Source of the DNA: Acanthococcus lagerstroemiae
Lineage: Eukaryota; Arthropoda; Insecta; Hemiptera; Eriococcidae
Reading direction: 5' to 3'
DNA length: 64,000 nt
NCBI GenBank assembly: GCA_031841125.1
Contig: CM063108.1
Span: 24,417,399 to 24,481,398 of the forward strand
This document shows, piece by piece, positions 54,740-64,000 of this stretch (position 1 is its first letter; the number at the start of each line of letters is the position of its first letter). Below the pieces are notes generated by a model. It was not told the DNA's origin. It searched no databases and saw only the letters and a list, made by a program, of their open reading frames with translations. A program made the translations under genes and the position numbers.

Positions 54740-55430
54740 AAGTATTTTTAATTTGTTCGATTGCATTCTTCTTTCGTGTCGACCGTCACCACGCATCCAT
54801 TCCAGTAATCGACCAGTTGCATGGTTTCGTCACTGATATGGTAATCCCGTAGTTCCGATGTATTCACGCCTTAAACTGGTAGTCGAGGACAGTCCAGAAG
54901 ATAGCTTTGATCCTGAGGGTATCCTCAATAGCAGTCTCCATTTTCAGCAATGCCCCATTCAACCACGTTTACTGCTGTCCTTGCGCAGCTAGTCCGCAGT
55001 CTGTTGAGAGTACGCCATTAAGTCCATCGTGAACCTCTCCCAGCTTTCGCGCCTTCATATGGTCCGTGTGCTGACTTCGCCCTCCATCTGTCCATCTTTG
55101 CTGTTGGAAGTGGGGTCTGCAGTGGTTGGAGGATGCCAGCAAGCTTCAGCGTGACTTCAGACGAGGCCTTTCCGTTGACTGCTCGCAGTCGGCAAGAATG
55201 GATCTGCAGATGTTAGGATGAGCAATCCCACAGGCTAAGTACAACCGCTCTATCGCTATTGGTCTCAGGCATCCGGATATTAAGCGACACGTCTCAGTGA
55301 GAGCTGTGTCGACATACTTTGTATGGGCCAATCTTCCCTGCACAGCACAACCATATTCAGGTGCCGCGAAGCCAAGCGCTAGGCCTGTTAGTTGTTCTCA
55401 GCATTTAAGGTTTTGCGCCCTAGTTAAAGG
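54740..55430 (-). pseudogene. Non-LTR retrotransposon RT C-terminus fragment
   Basis: On the minus strand a thumb/C-terminal region is readable: EYGCAVQGRLAHTKYVDTAL, TETCRLISGCLRPIAIERLY, LACGIAHPNICRSI (55343-55146), then in shifted frames LRTSCARTAVNVVEWGIAEN, DCYCGYPQDQSYLLDCPRL and a terminal DYWNGCVVTVDTKE. This is the class of non-LTR elements without RNase H (Jockey/BS-like C-terminus). Broken and 5'-truncated. Confidence 0.6.
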
Positions 55431-56732
55431 AGGAAAACTTTCGTAGTCTGTTCATTTGTGTGAGGTGGCGCTGTATACGCCGAGTGCTCAGACTTTGTAG
55501 TCCGTTACACTAGTCCTCAGGTTGCTGTTAAGGATCAGCTCAGTAGCCTCACTTTTATAGCCGAAGTGAGAATTTTACTGAGCTCTATTCCTTTGACTTC
55601 ACTGGGTGCTGGATACTCTAGTCCCAGTGGTTCGCGTCTTGTCCCGGCTCTTCCTGGGCACTGACATATGATATGGATCGAGGTTTCTTCCTCTTCTCCG
55701 CAGTACCTACAGGAGCCGCTTCTTACCACTCCTAATTTTTTAACACACTCCGCCACACCAGATGTAGTCTGGTGTGAAGATAGTGCCTTAATAGCCGATT
55801 GACTGTCTGTACAGACATAGATCTGTTTATTAACAAGGCCCTTCTGCCGGCTTCAATCAATGGCCATCGTGATCACCATTACCTCTGTTTGGAGGATAGT
55901 GACGCCCTCACCCAGTGCCACTGAATAGTTGTCAGCACCTTTTACATTCGTGATTCCGATTCCTACTCCTTGGTCATTCTTACAGGCATCTGCAAACCAC
56001 ACATTCTCCTCTTTTCGTAGAATGCTTGGCCACCTCTTTTCCAAAGCCTCCCGTGTGGGTATCAGCGCACGGTACAGCTTGTCAAAGATGTGTTCCATCG
56101 GGATTCTATCCGCCGGCATCCCAAAGCATTTGTCCATCGTCCTCGCCATCTCCCATATCCTTCTGTGGCCTGTTTATTGGGCCTGAAGGTTTGGCTGGCC
56201 CAGACGATAAGCCCTCATTATTATAGCTGCTTTTATAGCCTTAGAAGCCTTTCCAGTCCCTTATTCGGCGCCGTTCTCATTGCCCCCGTTGTCATCACGC
56301 ACGCGAGCCTTTGCAGGTGGTCTCATTCCTCTCTGAATTTCGCCAGATGGACCCGGCCTCACCACACAATGGCCGCATATGGGATTCTGGGACGTATTAC
56401 ACCGGTATATATCCAGTACATCATTTTGGAAGAGAGTCCCCAGGTTTAGATAACAAAAATGCGACAAGCCCAAAGAGCCTCAATCTCTTTTCCTATTTTC
56501 TCTGAGACGTGATTCCTCCAGGAGAGTTTTTCATCGAGATATACTTCTAAGTATTTCACCTTACCTGTGAGGGCTAACGGTCTTCCCCTGTATTGCACCT
56601 TAATCAGCTCCTTGCCCTTCCTTTTGTGGGTGAAAAGAGTGATCTCAGTTTTGTCCGGGCTTATCGATAACCCCTTGTTAATTCTCGAAGACTTAAATCT
56701 AATCCCTCCTCCTTTCCTCCCTAGAACAGCGG
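55431..56732 (-). pseudogene. Non-LTR element fragment with RNase H (I-group)
   Basis: In minus orientation: end of the reverse transcriptase (56739-56446: LSISPDKTEITLFTHKRKGK, VKYLEVYLDEKLSWRNHV), an RNase H region (56149-55853: VWFADACKNDQGVGIGITN, YSVALGEGVTILQTEVMVIT), and a C-terminal Cys/His piece CRYCGEEEETSIHIICQCPG (about 55690-55640). Order and content fit an I-group element whose ORF2 carries RNase H. The usual WFTDGS becomes WFADAC, so the first catalytic Asp remains. Frameshifts and truncation at both sides. Confidence 0.65.
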
Positions 56733-59623
56733 TTTTCAACCTCTGCTTCGTGACCTACACGTTGGTCGCAAGCATTTTCTTTGTGGGTCGCGTACAGACT
56801 GCCAAAAGTTGACTTTTTCGATTAAGTTTCATTAAAATGACAAATGAAACATTTATGTCCATCCAAGGAGTTGATGACAAGAAAAAGTCGAACTTGTCGA
56901 ATAGTTGAGAATACGGAGGAAGTGCCCAAGCGTGGCTTCAGATAAATTTTCCAATTTAAAAAAAAAAAAAACGTTGATTTTTATCATCGTTGACTCGTGA
57001 ATTAATTGGATACTGGCGGTATTCTGATATCTGCAAAAGGAAAAACTTTTCTGCGGTATTTTTAGAGCCACCTCCCGACCTCCCAAGTATGTCAAAGTTT
57101 CAAAGTCCGTCTTGCACTCAGAGGTTCTTTGCATATTTTATACACTTTGTATCCGAAGGGTTTTCCACCAAGATTATCTCCTCAACAGTCTCTTTCTTCA
57201 GACGAGTGATGAGAACAGTTAATCAGAGCAATACCTGGTGAAAGGTACGCTCGGAGTCATGTCATGGTCTTGAAGAGCTTCAAAATGTCAGCTGTTTAGT
57301 GGAGTAGGTTCATATTTATCTAGCTGAATTTTTCATGTTTGCTCTCGGGGCGCAGATTCTTTATGTCGGTCCAAGAATCTTGTACAGGTAATGGCATGAT
57401 TAACAGGTTATTCCTCCTAATTTCTACTTCCCGGTGGACGGAATGTTTCAAACGCTGACTTATTACTTCTCCAATTGGTGAACAACAGTGTCTGCTTAGT
57501 AATTTCGACCTCAGAATACAATTCAAAATCACTGCTCTGTATGAGGTCAATCTCAGGGCTGCACCACGATTCTACGACCAGAGCGGAAACTCGGAACATA
57601 TCCACACGGTTTCCACTGTCGGAATTTTAACCTGTCAGGATTTTGAATCTTCGAAAGTTTGAATATTGCGATATTGAATGCCGTGACACAAACCTCTTAA
57701 TTTAGTGATCTAGGTACAGTATTCCTACTGTATCGTGTTTTTAGACTGGGGCTGCTTTGGAAGAAAAACTCTTCAACTGAATTCGCTCGTGATCGCATCG
57801 GGTATGCTGGTACGATTCAAAGATACTGTCTGTCCAGAAGCCGAAATATCGGACGAATTCGGGGATAGAAAATTAAAACTATACACATTAGGTCGGGGTG
57901 TGCTGCATATTATGTGTCCGAGAGGGGAGTTACACCACTCGGAGGCACCGTGAAAAACAAACACGTTGAAATTGTTCTGCGCCGCGAATGAGTGCTACCG
58001 CGAAGCAGCTGTTCCCAGTTTCAATTTACCAAAAGCCGGCGACGTATCGGCGAGATTTCACGCTATTTATTCTGTGTATTTTAGAAAATCCAAAAATTAT
58101 TTTCATCTCTTCGATCCCCCATCAAGTAATAACGCTGTCGTCGAAAATCTCCGTGCTCGTTCTAATGGGCCGGGCGGTTATTATATATATATATTAAAAA
58201 AAAAAAAAAAAAAAAACACTACGTATATATAAAATCAACGGAGAGGTAGATTGAATATTATGGAAACTACATTTCTCCCCTAAATCGCGAAACAAGGGGT
58301 CCTATTGTGACTACAATGTTGGTTATCATATGCATGACGAGGTAATCATTCATCAGCCAGCAATTTTCGCTTGTTTGTCGATATTATCAATAAGGGGAGA
58401 AATCGCAATATAGACCATGAAAAAAGCGTGTTGCTAACCGCGAGCAATATTTACGTTTCTGTATTGGTGATATAGTGATATATCGTGCTCGGTAATTGCC
58501 CTTCTTGTACGATGTGATGTCATAAAATAGCTACAACTCCTCAATATTAAAACTAATTTTTTTGGTTCTTGCTTCGACTGAGGAATTTTTTTCGTACATC
58601 AGTCTGTGGTAAGGGGGATAGATGAATAGAAGACAGGAGTCTGCAGCTGTCTTCTGGCTGTGGTTTGTATACAGAGAGCCATACAGAGAGCCAGTTTTCT
58701 AAGACCAGAATTACATTTACTATCGTCTTTTACATTCAGAAATGGGTGCCAGTATGTGCCAAAAGATCTTCATATTTGATGTTCTCTGAACCGGTGTCTG
58801 AATATTATTCCACCGCACTCATTCCTTCACAGTACCTTTTAAATAGTAGTTGGAATTTCAAGAAATATTGAATAAACTGCTCAGTCAAAGGTCGTAAAAC
58901 CAGTCTTGCTATTGTTGCGAAAGCCAACGACATTGCAGTGAATTCACCAAATGGTGTAGTTGAACTCATTGTTAGGTGGGGAGGAGGGGGATGGATATCG
59001 AAGGCGTGAAAACAAGTCTTATGGTTTTGAGATTCAGCTTCCTAGCGCAGCCTGCAGCTCATTTTTATGAAAGCCACTAGTCCAGGAAAAACAGATTAAA
59101 AAACCTCTCAATTCAGACAAAATTGAGGACAGAGGTTTTTCTGCTGAAATGTATTCCTTGAGGTAGTCTGTACGTGCTGTGAAAATTCACGAGCGTGGCT
59201 CGTAGGGGGCGGAATGTCTGGAAAATTTCAGTTTTTCTCATTTTTCTCGAAAATTATGGCTCCTAGCGGAAAATGTAAAGATACAAAAATTATTCCTCAT
59301 AAAATTTCCTGTAATTTGATACCATATTATATTTGACCCCTCGAAGTTAAACGATTCGAGCTGAAGGAGCTGATAACTTCCAACGGATTCTGTTTTTCAG
59401 TTCAAACACATTATATGTTATGTGAGAGGAAAGACATGATGCTGCATACTCAAACGTATTTTTATTTTAAAATTGATACAAGCTATTTTCTCACATAAAT
59501 AACAAAAACTTAATTTTAAACACGGGTAATACAACTAATTATTTACATATCAATCTCGATGTAAATGTATGACTCTTACTTACATAAATACGGCGACAAT
59601 TTTTTAATCATTGTACTCATTAT
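56733..59623. other. Non-coding; possible hAT terminus at 56733
   Basis: CAGCGGTTTTCAACCTCTG at 56733-56751, followed by GTGACC and GGTCGC words, resembles the end of CAG-type hAT elements, and it starts exactly where the I-group fragment stops. No matching opposite end was found. A (TA)n plus A tract occurs at about 58181-58218. No gene recognised. Confidence 0.3.
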
Positions 59624-59736
59624 TTACAAATCTATATCTAGGTCAATAGCTTCATCAATATCCGATTCTTCAACTTCAACAGCATTGAAGTACGCATTTC
59701 CGGCACAGTTCTTACAAGCTGGTCTACATTTCATTC
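59624..59736 (-). pseudogene. Last exon of a decayed repetitive gene (Cys-rich tail)
   Basis: The acceptor TATTTTTATTTTCCAG ends at 59737. The exon then reads G-MKCRPACKNCAGNAYFNAV and an acidic end, ESDIDEAIDLDIDL, to a stop at 59624. With the preceding exon it rebuilds the RKNG-MKC junction, so the intron is phase 1. The Cys-rich tail and acidic end are those of the gene described at 60851-61533. Confidence 0.6.
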
Positions 59737-59790
59737 CTGGAAAATAAAAATATTTTGTATTTGAATTTAGTATAGGTGCACCATAATAAT

Positions 59791-60809
59791 AATAATAAAT
59801 AGCCTTTATTACGTAGTTTAACAATATGTAATTACAGTAGTCTCAACCGACTAACTTTTCCGAGATGTAAACCGAACTACTAAACCCCTAAGGGCTTAGG
59901 CCTCCCCCGCCCTTCTCCAAGACTCCCGGTTTTGTGCTGTTCTTTGCCACGTAGTCCCCGTCATTTTAATTATGTCATCCCTCCATCTCATTGCTGGCCT
60001 ACCTATATTTCTCGTTCTGTCCATTGGTATCCATTCGTTGATTATCTTACTCCATCTGTTGTTCGTTTGCCTAGCAACATGTCCCGCGTATGTCCATTTC
60101 ATTTTTTTAATAGTTTTACCTATATCTATATCTTTCACACCAGTTCTTTCCCTCAATTTTGTATTTTTTACTGTCTTTTCTTGTGACTCCCAGTAAACTT
60201 TCCTCTCCATACTTCTTACAGTCACTTGTAATTTTTCTGTTAGATTTTTAGTTACGGCCCACGTTTGTGCTGCATATGTTAGTACTGGAAATGTACAACT
60301 CTCCAGTAGTTTTACCTTTGTTTTTGTGGCCATTTTACCTGTATATATATCACGTAAACCCCAGTAGTTTCTCCCGGCTAGGTTTGTTCTTTTCTTCAAT
60401 TCTTTGTTTATTCTTTTATCAAAAGCTATCGTTTGACCTAGATATACAAATTCATTCACCCTTTCTATTTCAGTTTCGTCTATTTCTATTTTACATTCTT
60501 CTTTCCTGTTTGACAATATTTTCGTTTTGCTTCTGTTGATTTCTAGTCCTACCTTCCTACCTTCTCCCACAAGTTCCTCGGTCATTTCCTGTAACGTTTC
60601 GATATTATCACTAATTAGTACCACGTCATCAGCGAATCTTAAGTTATTTAGTATTTCCCCATTTACTGTGATTCCTTTGTTTTTCCATTTCAATTTTCTA
60701 AACACTTCTTCCAGTACGCAGTTAAATAGGTTCGGTGATAATGGATCGCCTTGCCTCATCCCTCTCCCTATTTTTATGGTTGATCCTTTTTTGTCCATTT
60801 TAATATACG
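59791..60809 (-). mobile_element. 5'-truncated RTE insertion in an intron, 11-bp duplication
   Basis: ACCATAATAAT flanks the element at 59780-59790 and 60810-60820. It starts at the RT region just before GMRQGDPLSPNLF and contains LNNLRFADDVVLIS (FADD intact), EFVYLGQTIAFDKR, GLRDIYTGKMATKTK, KLRERTGVKDIDIGK, MKWTYAGHVARQTNNRW and GRPAMRWRDDI. The 300-codon frame (60798-59896) is open. The 3' end has a short UTR, an AATAAAGG signal region and a (TTA)n tail. Dead on arrival through 5' truncation, but young. Confidence 0.85.
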
Positions 60810-60850
60810 ACCATAATAATTATGATAAAACCGAATATAATAAAAGGTAC

Positions 60851-61533
60851 CATTTTTACGATAACCATAGCTTCAGCCACATCCGGTCTTACAATTACAA
60901 TACACATTTTCTTTAGCAGAATTGGAGGAATCAATTCTTCAGTCATAACTGGATCAAAATTGACAGTCCAGCCCCATTGCGTTACATCTAATTCTCTTCC
61001 TAGCCATGTTTGGATCTGGCAATAGACGAGGAAAGAATGTTGTTTAGCGGCTCCCATGGTTGGACACAAAGATCGTAAATCAATTTTTTGAGTGCTCAAA
61101 TCGAAATTTGTTGAGGCCGAGGTCTTCTGGTACTCCATAACGAAGAAAAAATCTTCTGGCTTGCTTTTTCAATCTCATCATGTGAAGATAAAGAATGGAA
61201 AACACGACTTTCTTCCATTAATTCTCCTTTTTGCAATTTGTTGTGAAGACTCAATTCCCCCTTCCTATACAGGCTTGATGCGCAGTCACAGCCTGTAAAT
61301 GAATGGGCTAACATGACAGTATCTTTGATGTCGGCATTTGCTGTCTGAATTTCTTGAGTTGAATAGTACTTATTTTCTTTTGCGCCCTTTCCAGGTTTCA
61401 AGAATACTACGTTATCATCTGTAGGGGTAAGGGCTACTGCTAATACTAAAAGATCTATATCTTCACCTACAATGATGACTTGAAAGTCCTTTCCTGCAGC
61501 TACTTCGAGTCCCCTATCAAAATACTGACACAT
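60851..61533 (-). pseudogene. Decayed gene of a repetitive PIN/XPG-like family
   Basis: The minus strand reads VIIVGEDIDLLVLAVALTP, VVFLKPGKGAKENKYYSTQE, and AHSFTGCDCASSLYRKGELS (61533-61096), then in another frame LRSLCPTMGAAKQHSFLVYC, QIQTWLGRELDVTQWGW, a conserved-looking DPVMTEELIPPILLKKM, and a Cys-rich piece CNCKTGCG. I recall this arrangement (VVGEDTDLLVLL...GCDTTSALY...W.....GW...Cys-rich end) from a highly duplicated, poorly characterised insect/cnidarian gene family with PIN/XPG-like features. At least two frameshifts, one TGA, and Cys-to-Tyr changes (SYGYRKNG) mark decay. The exon ends with a GTACCT donor at 60850. Confidence 0.55.
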
Positions 61534-61689
61534 AAGAAAATTATGTTATTACAGCGCGAGCAGCAAACTGACGTTTACTTGCTGGGTTCCTATCCAAAGA
61601 GGCCCCTCTGTACCACCCTCAGCAAACTGGTATACAAAAATAAAATAAAATAAATTCAAAGCGCTACGAAGGTCAAGCGATGAACTTAC

Positions 61690-61769
61690 CTAAAGGCACG
61701 TAACACTGCCGAACCCGAGGGGTAGAAATGAATTCCATCGAGGTGCAGGTTTCGCGACCACTGAAGACT
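61690..61769 (-). other. Possible 5' exon of the decayed gene
   Basis: Acceptor-like TTTTACCAACAG before 61769 and a perfect GTAAGT donor after 61690. An ATG at 61738 opens MEFISTPRVRQCYVPL and leaves one spare base. It lies upstream of the decayed gene on the same strand, but I cannot show that the two are joined. Confidence 0.25.
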
Positions 61770-62935
61770 CTGTTGGTAAAATTTAAGTAGAAGAAGACGA
61801 ACGAGAATCGTTGAGTTATTGTACAACTCGAAGCAATTTGTCGAGTGCACCACCGTCGGCTGGTAATACCAGGCACGTAAAAGAAAACGAAACTTAGGCA
61901 CGAACGAAGACCGCTGGGAAATTCCACTTCCAAACGGAACGTAAAAAATGAAGTAGCCTGACCTGATCCTCGAGTACGGCGGAGTCTGTCATTACTGAGA
62001 AACCGAAAAAAATACGCACAAAAACGATGACAAGCCCAGTAATTCTCGATACCAAAGTATAATAACAAATGCGAGGTCTCGGTGGAGTGCCACTGATTCC
62101 AGATTTGAAAATCAGACCGTCCCGCCCTCTGGGTTTAATCCAGTTCTTATATGGTCACTCATGGACCAGTGGAGTTAAACTTCGCGGTAGTACGTGAGCC
62201 AATAAAGAGTCCAAATTCCCATACACGAACAAACTGAACAAGTCTAAAGTGTACTAAAAGGGGCTGGGGGCATGTCGAACTGAGCAAAGCGTTGCCGGGA
62301 CAATGAATCATGGTTAATTAGGATGAATTAATACAGTTGAATCAAATCAGAATTGATGAATTAATAATATGTACTATTGAACCTGCATGTAAATTTAGAG
62401 TTAAATAACAGTCATTAATTTCGACTTTGTCGAATCAAAACTTATGAGTTTTCTATAAGAACTGTGAATTAGATCTAAAAAAATGTTAAGAAAACCAACA
62501 TTTTTCATCACCTGAATAGAATTTTTTCAGATGTCAATTTTTTTCATTCTTGAATTTCGAATGAAACATAGTAGAGGATGTGCATGAATTTGGGCTAAGT
62601 CAGAAATGATTTCACGCGAGTCTTGAGAGAGTCCAAATGAATCTCGAAGTCGTAACACCTCATAATCAAATAAAGCCTAACAGTGTGAATGACTTTTTAT
62701 AAAACTGAATAGTCTTAGTCTGAATATATGCTTACGGAGTCAGAAAATATGTATTTGAACTAGTCAGTCTGAATGAATTTGGTAAGTCTTTATTATTATT
62801 TTATTTTTTGCCCGACGGGGGGGGGGGGGTTTACAGCGGATTAGCTTTATAACTACAGAAGGTTCTATCTTCTGGAGTCGCTAACCCCACCTGTCCGCCC
62901 GTCTCCGGATATGGGCCACCACCGCACATTTCCAC
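61770..62935. other. Non-coding; G13 run at 62817-62829
   Basis: AT-rich sequence with weak GTCGAATC/TGAATGAATTTG-like words between 62.3 and 62.8 kb. No gene or defined repeat. Confidence 0.35.
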
Positions 62936-63327
62936 ATATGTGACCTGGAATCATGAAATGTGCCTCTTGGACAAAAACAGGTTTTTAAGATGAACTGTAA
63001 AGTTGAGATGGTGGGAGTGGTGCGCACAGATGTACATAGCGTGTACATCTGTGGTGGTGCGTTTATGCGTTGCAATGACAACCACGTTTCGAATTCTTGT
63101 TCTCTGTCATTCCCCTAGGTCCGTTTCACATGACGTGATGTATACGGATGTTTTTAAACTTTTGACGTAATTTTTAAATGCAATTTGTGGAAAAACTAAT
63201 GACGATAGGAAGCTGCGATTTGTTTCATTCAAAAGGCGTGATTTTTTCTATAAAAATTGTCAAGAAAGTGAAAAATGTTTTTTTTTTTTGACACCAGAGG
63301 CACATTTCATGATTCCAGGTCACATAT
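62936..63327. repeat. 32-bp perfect inverted repeat pair around a hairpin
   Basis: 62936-62967 (starting ATATGTGACCTGGAATC) recurs in reverse complement at 63296-63327. Midway, 63025-63053 is a 12-bp stem (CACAGATGTACA/TGTACATCTGTG) with a 5-nt loop. Either a MITE-like unit, or two RTE 3' tails inserted tail to tail: the right arm abuts RTE coding sequence and continues into an A run on the minus strand. Confidence 0.6.
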
Positions 63328-63517
63328 CTCTGTGTTTCGCTGTTCTTGTCCATAATGTGCCGAAATTTTTAGGCATAATATCCCTCCATTTTATAAGGGG
63401 TTTGCCGTATTTTCTTTGCTTGTCCCAGGGGGTCCATTCCTCTATCCTCTTTGCCCATTTATGTTCCCCTCTTACTAGGTGTCCCACATAGTTGGGTTGT
63501 TCTCGATCCATCTGCAT
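63328..63517 (-). pseudogene. RTE-clade ORF2 C-terminus fragment
   Basis: Minus-strand frame with YVGHLVRGEHKWAKRIEEWT, PWDKQRKYGKPLIKWRDI and GTLWTRTAKHRDM, the C-terminal signature of RTE elements. Only this part is present. Confidence 0.65.
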
Positions 63518-63539
63518 TTTCAGTTTCTTCTACTTCTTC

Positions 63540-63800
63540 TTACGCCGACGCCGTTGAACGGAGATTGGCGATCCACATAACCATCGTGATCCTCGATACT
63601 GCCGCTCTGAAAATTTCCGCTGACGATTTTCCCAGCCATTGACGCAGGTCGCTCATCCATGAATTCTGTCGTCTGCTCGGTGACCGTTTTCCGCGAATTT
63701 TTCCTTCCAGCACAAGCTTTAACAACTCGTATCTGTCTCCTCTTGCGACGTGGCCCAAGTACCCCAGTTTGCGTTCTTTTATCGTAGTCAGTAAGACTCT
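63540..63800 (-). pseudogene. Second RTE-like C-terminus fragment
   Basis: Minus-strand frame with LGHVARGDRYELLKLVLEGK, a SPSRRQNSWMSDLRQW motif (usual GRRQ.SWL..LR.W) and FRAAVSRITMVMWIANLR. It is another family from the fragment just below, so two retrotransposon 3' ends abut here. Confidence 0.65.
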
Positions 63801-63815
63801 TTCGCTTCGGGTACG

Positions 63816-63978
63816 TTACCCTGGCCCCCCCAAATTTGATTTTAGACCCGATTTTGGGTTAGGGGAAATGTACCCGAAATGTACCCAAATGTACCGCTAT
63901 TATTACAAAATGTACCTCCTCCCTTTGCGAAGGGGGAACTAAAGTCCTTTGGTGGGGCCAGGGTAACGGGAGCCCCCC
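63816..63978. repeat. Short inverted-repeat element with GTTACCCTGGCCCC ends
   Basis: GTTACCCTGGCCCC near 63817 is met by its exact reverse complement, GGGGCCAGGGTAAC, at about 63956-63969. Inside are three GTACCC(G/A)AA-like words. Possibly a very small MITE; its 3' flank reaches the window end. Confidence 0.45.
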
Positions 63979-64000
63979 CAATTTGTCTGATTTCGTCAAA

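Noticed and set aside
1..64000. CRISPR array, operon, prophage or bacterial origin
   Set aside because: No regular spacer-repeat pattern, no clustered long genes, and clear animal retrotransposons and introns.

Overview
This window looks like nuclear DNA of an arthropod, most probably an insect. There are no operons or bacterial ribosome-binding sites. Coding signal is confined to a few short exons with GT-AG borders and to many pieces of animal-type transposable elements: Jockey, R1, RTE, CR1/L2-like and RNase H-bearing non-LTR retrotransposons, a Merlin DNA transposon, a pogo-type MITE, tRNA-derived SINEs and other inverted-repeat elements. A short telomere-like (CCTAA)n block fits an arthropod. 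I cannot name the species.

Layout. 1-5.3 kb: three phase-compatible exons of an unrecognised plus-strand gene, separated by introns with inverted-repeat elements. 5.8-9.3 kb: an RTE retrotransposon copy (minus) split by a 0.6-kb foldback element and bracketed by a dispersed 320-bp repeat. 10.7-14.3 kb: a terminal-inverted-repeat element carrying a very long hairpin, a frameshifted Merlin transposase, and further repeats. 15.1-20.3 kb: a complete-looking Jockey-clade retrotransposon with intact ORF1 and ORF2 and a 12-bp target-site duplication, with a tRNA-derived SINE on each side. 20.3-34.7 kb: mostly non-coding, with a pogo MITE, a second RTE wreck, tandem/inverted repeat arrays and a family of 'GACATTTTCATGTC' repeats. 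34.9-36.9 kb: CR1/L2-like 3' ends. 36.9-49.3 kb: a nest of at least five R1-clade copies, all on the minus strand, with a telomere-like block at one junction and a 374-bp MITE inside a zinc-knuckle codon run. 50.7-52.7 kb: three in-phase exons of a minus-strand gene, possibly encoding a mitochondrial protein. 54.7-56.7 kb: two non-LTR fragments, one with RNase H. 59.6-61.8 kb: a decayed, still intron-bearing copy of a repetitive gene family; its intron holds an RTE insertion with an 11-bp target-site duplication. 62.9-64 kb: RTE 3' ends and inverted repeats.

The only apparently functional autonomous unit is the Jockey element. Its ORF1 (nucleic-acid binding) and ORF2 (endonuclease plus reverse transcriptase) overlap at ATGA. 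Everything else is broken elements, non-autonomous repeats or isolated host exons. Element ends are approximate unless a target-site duplication or splice site fixes them.
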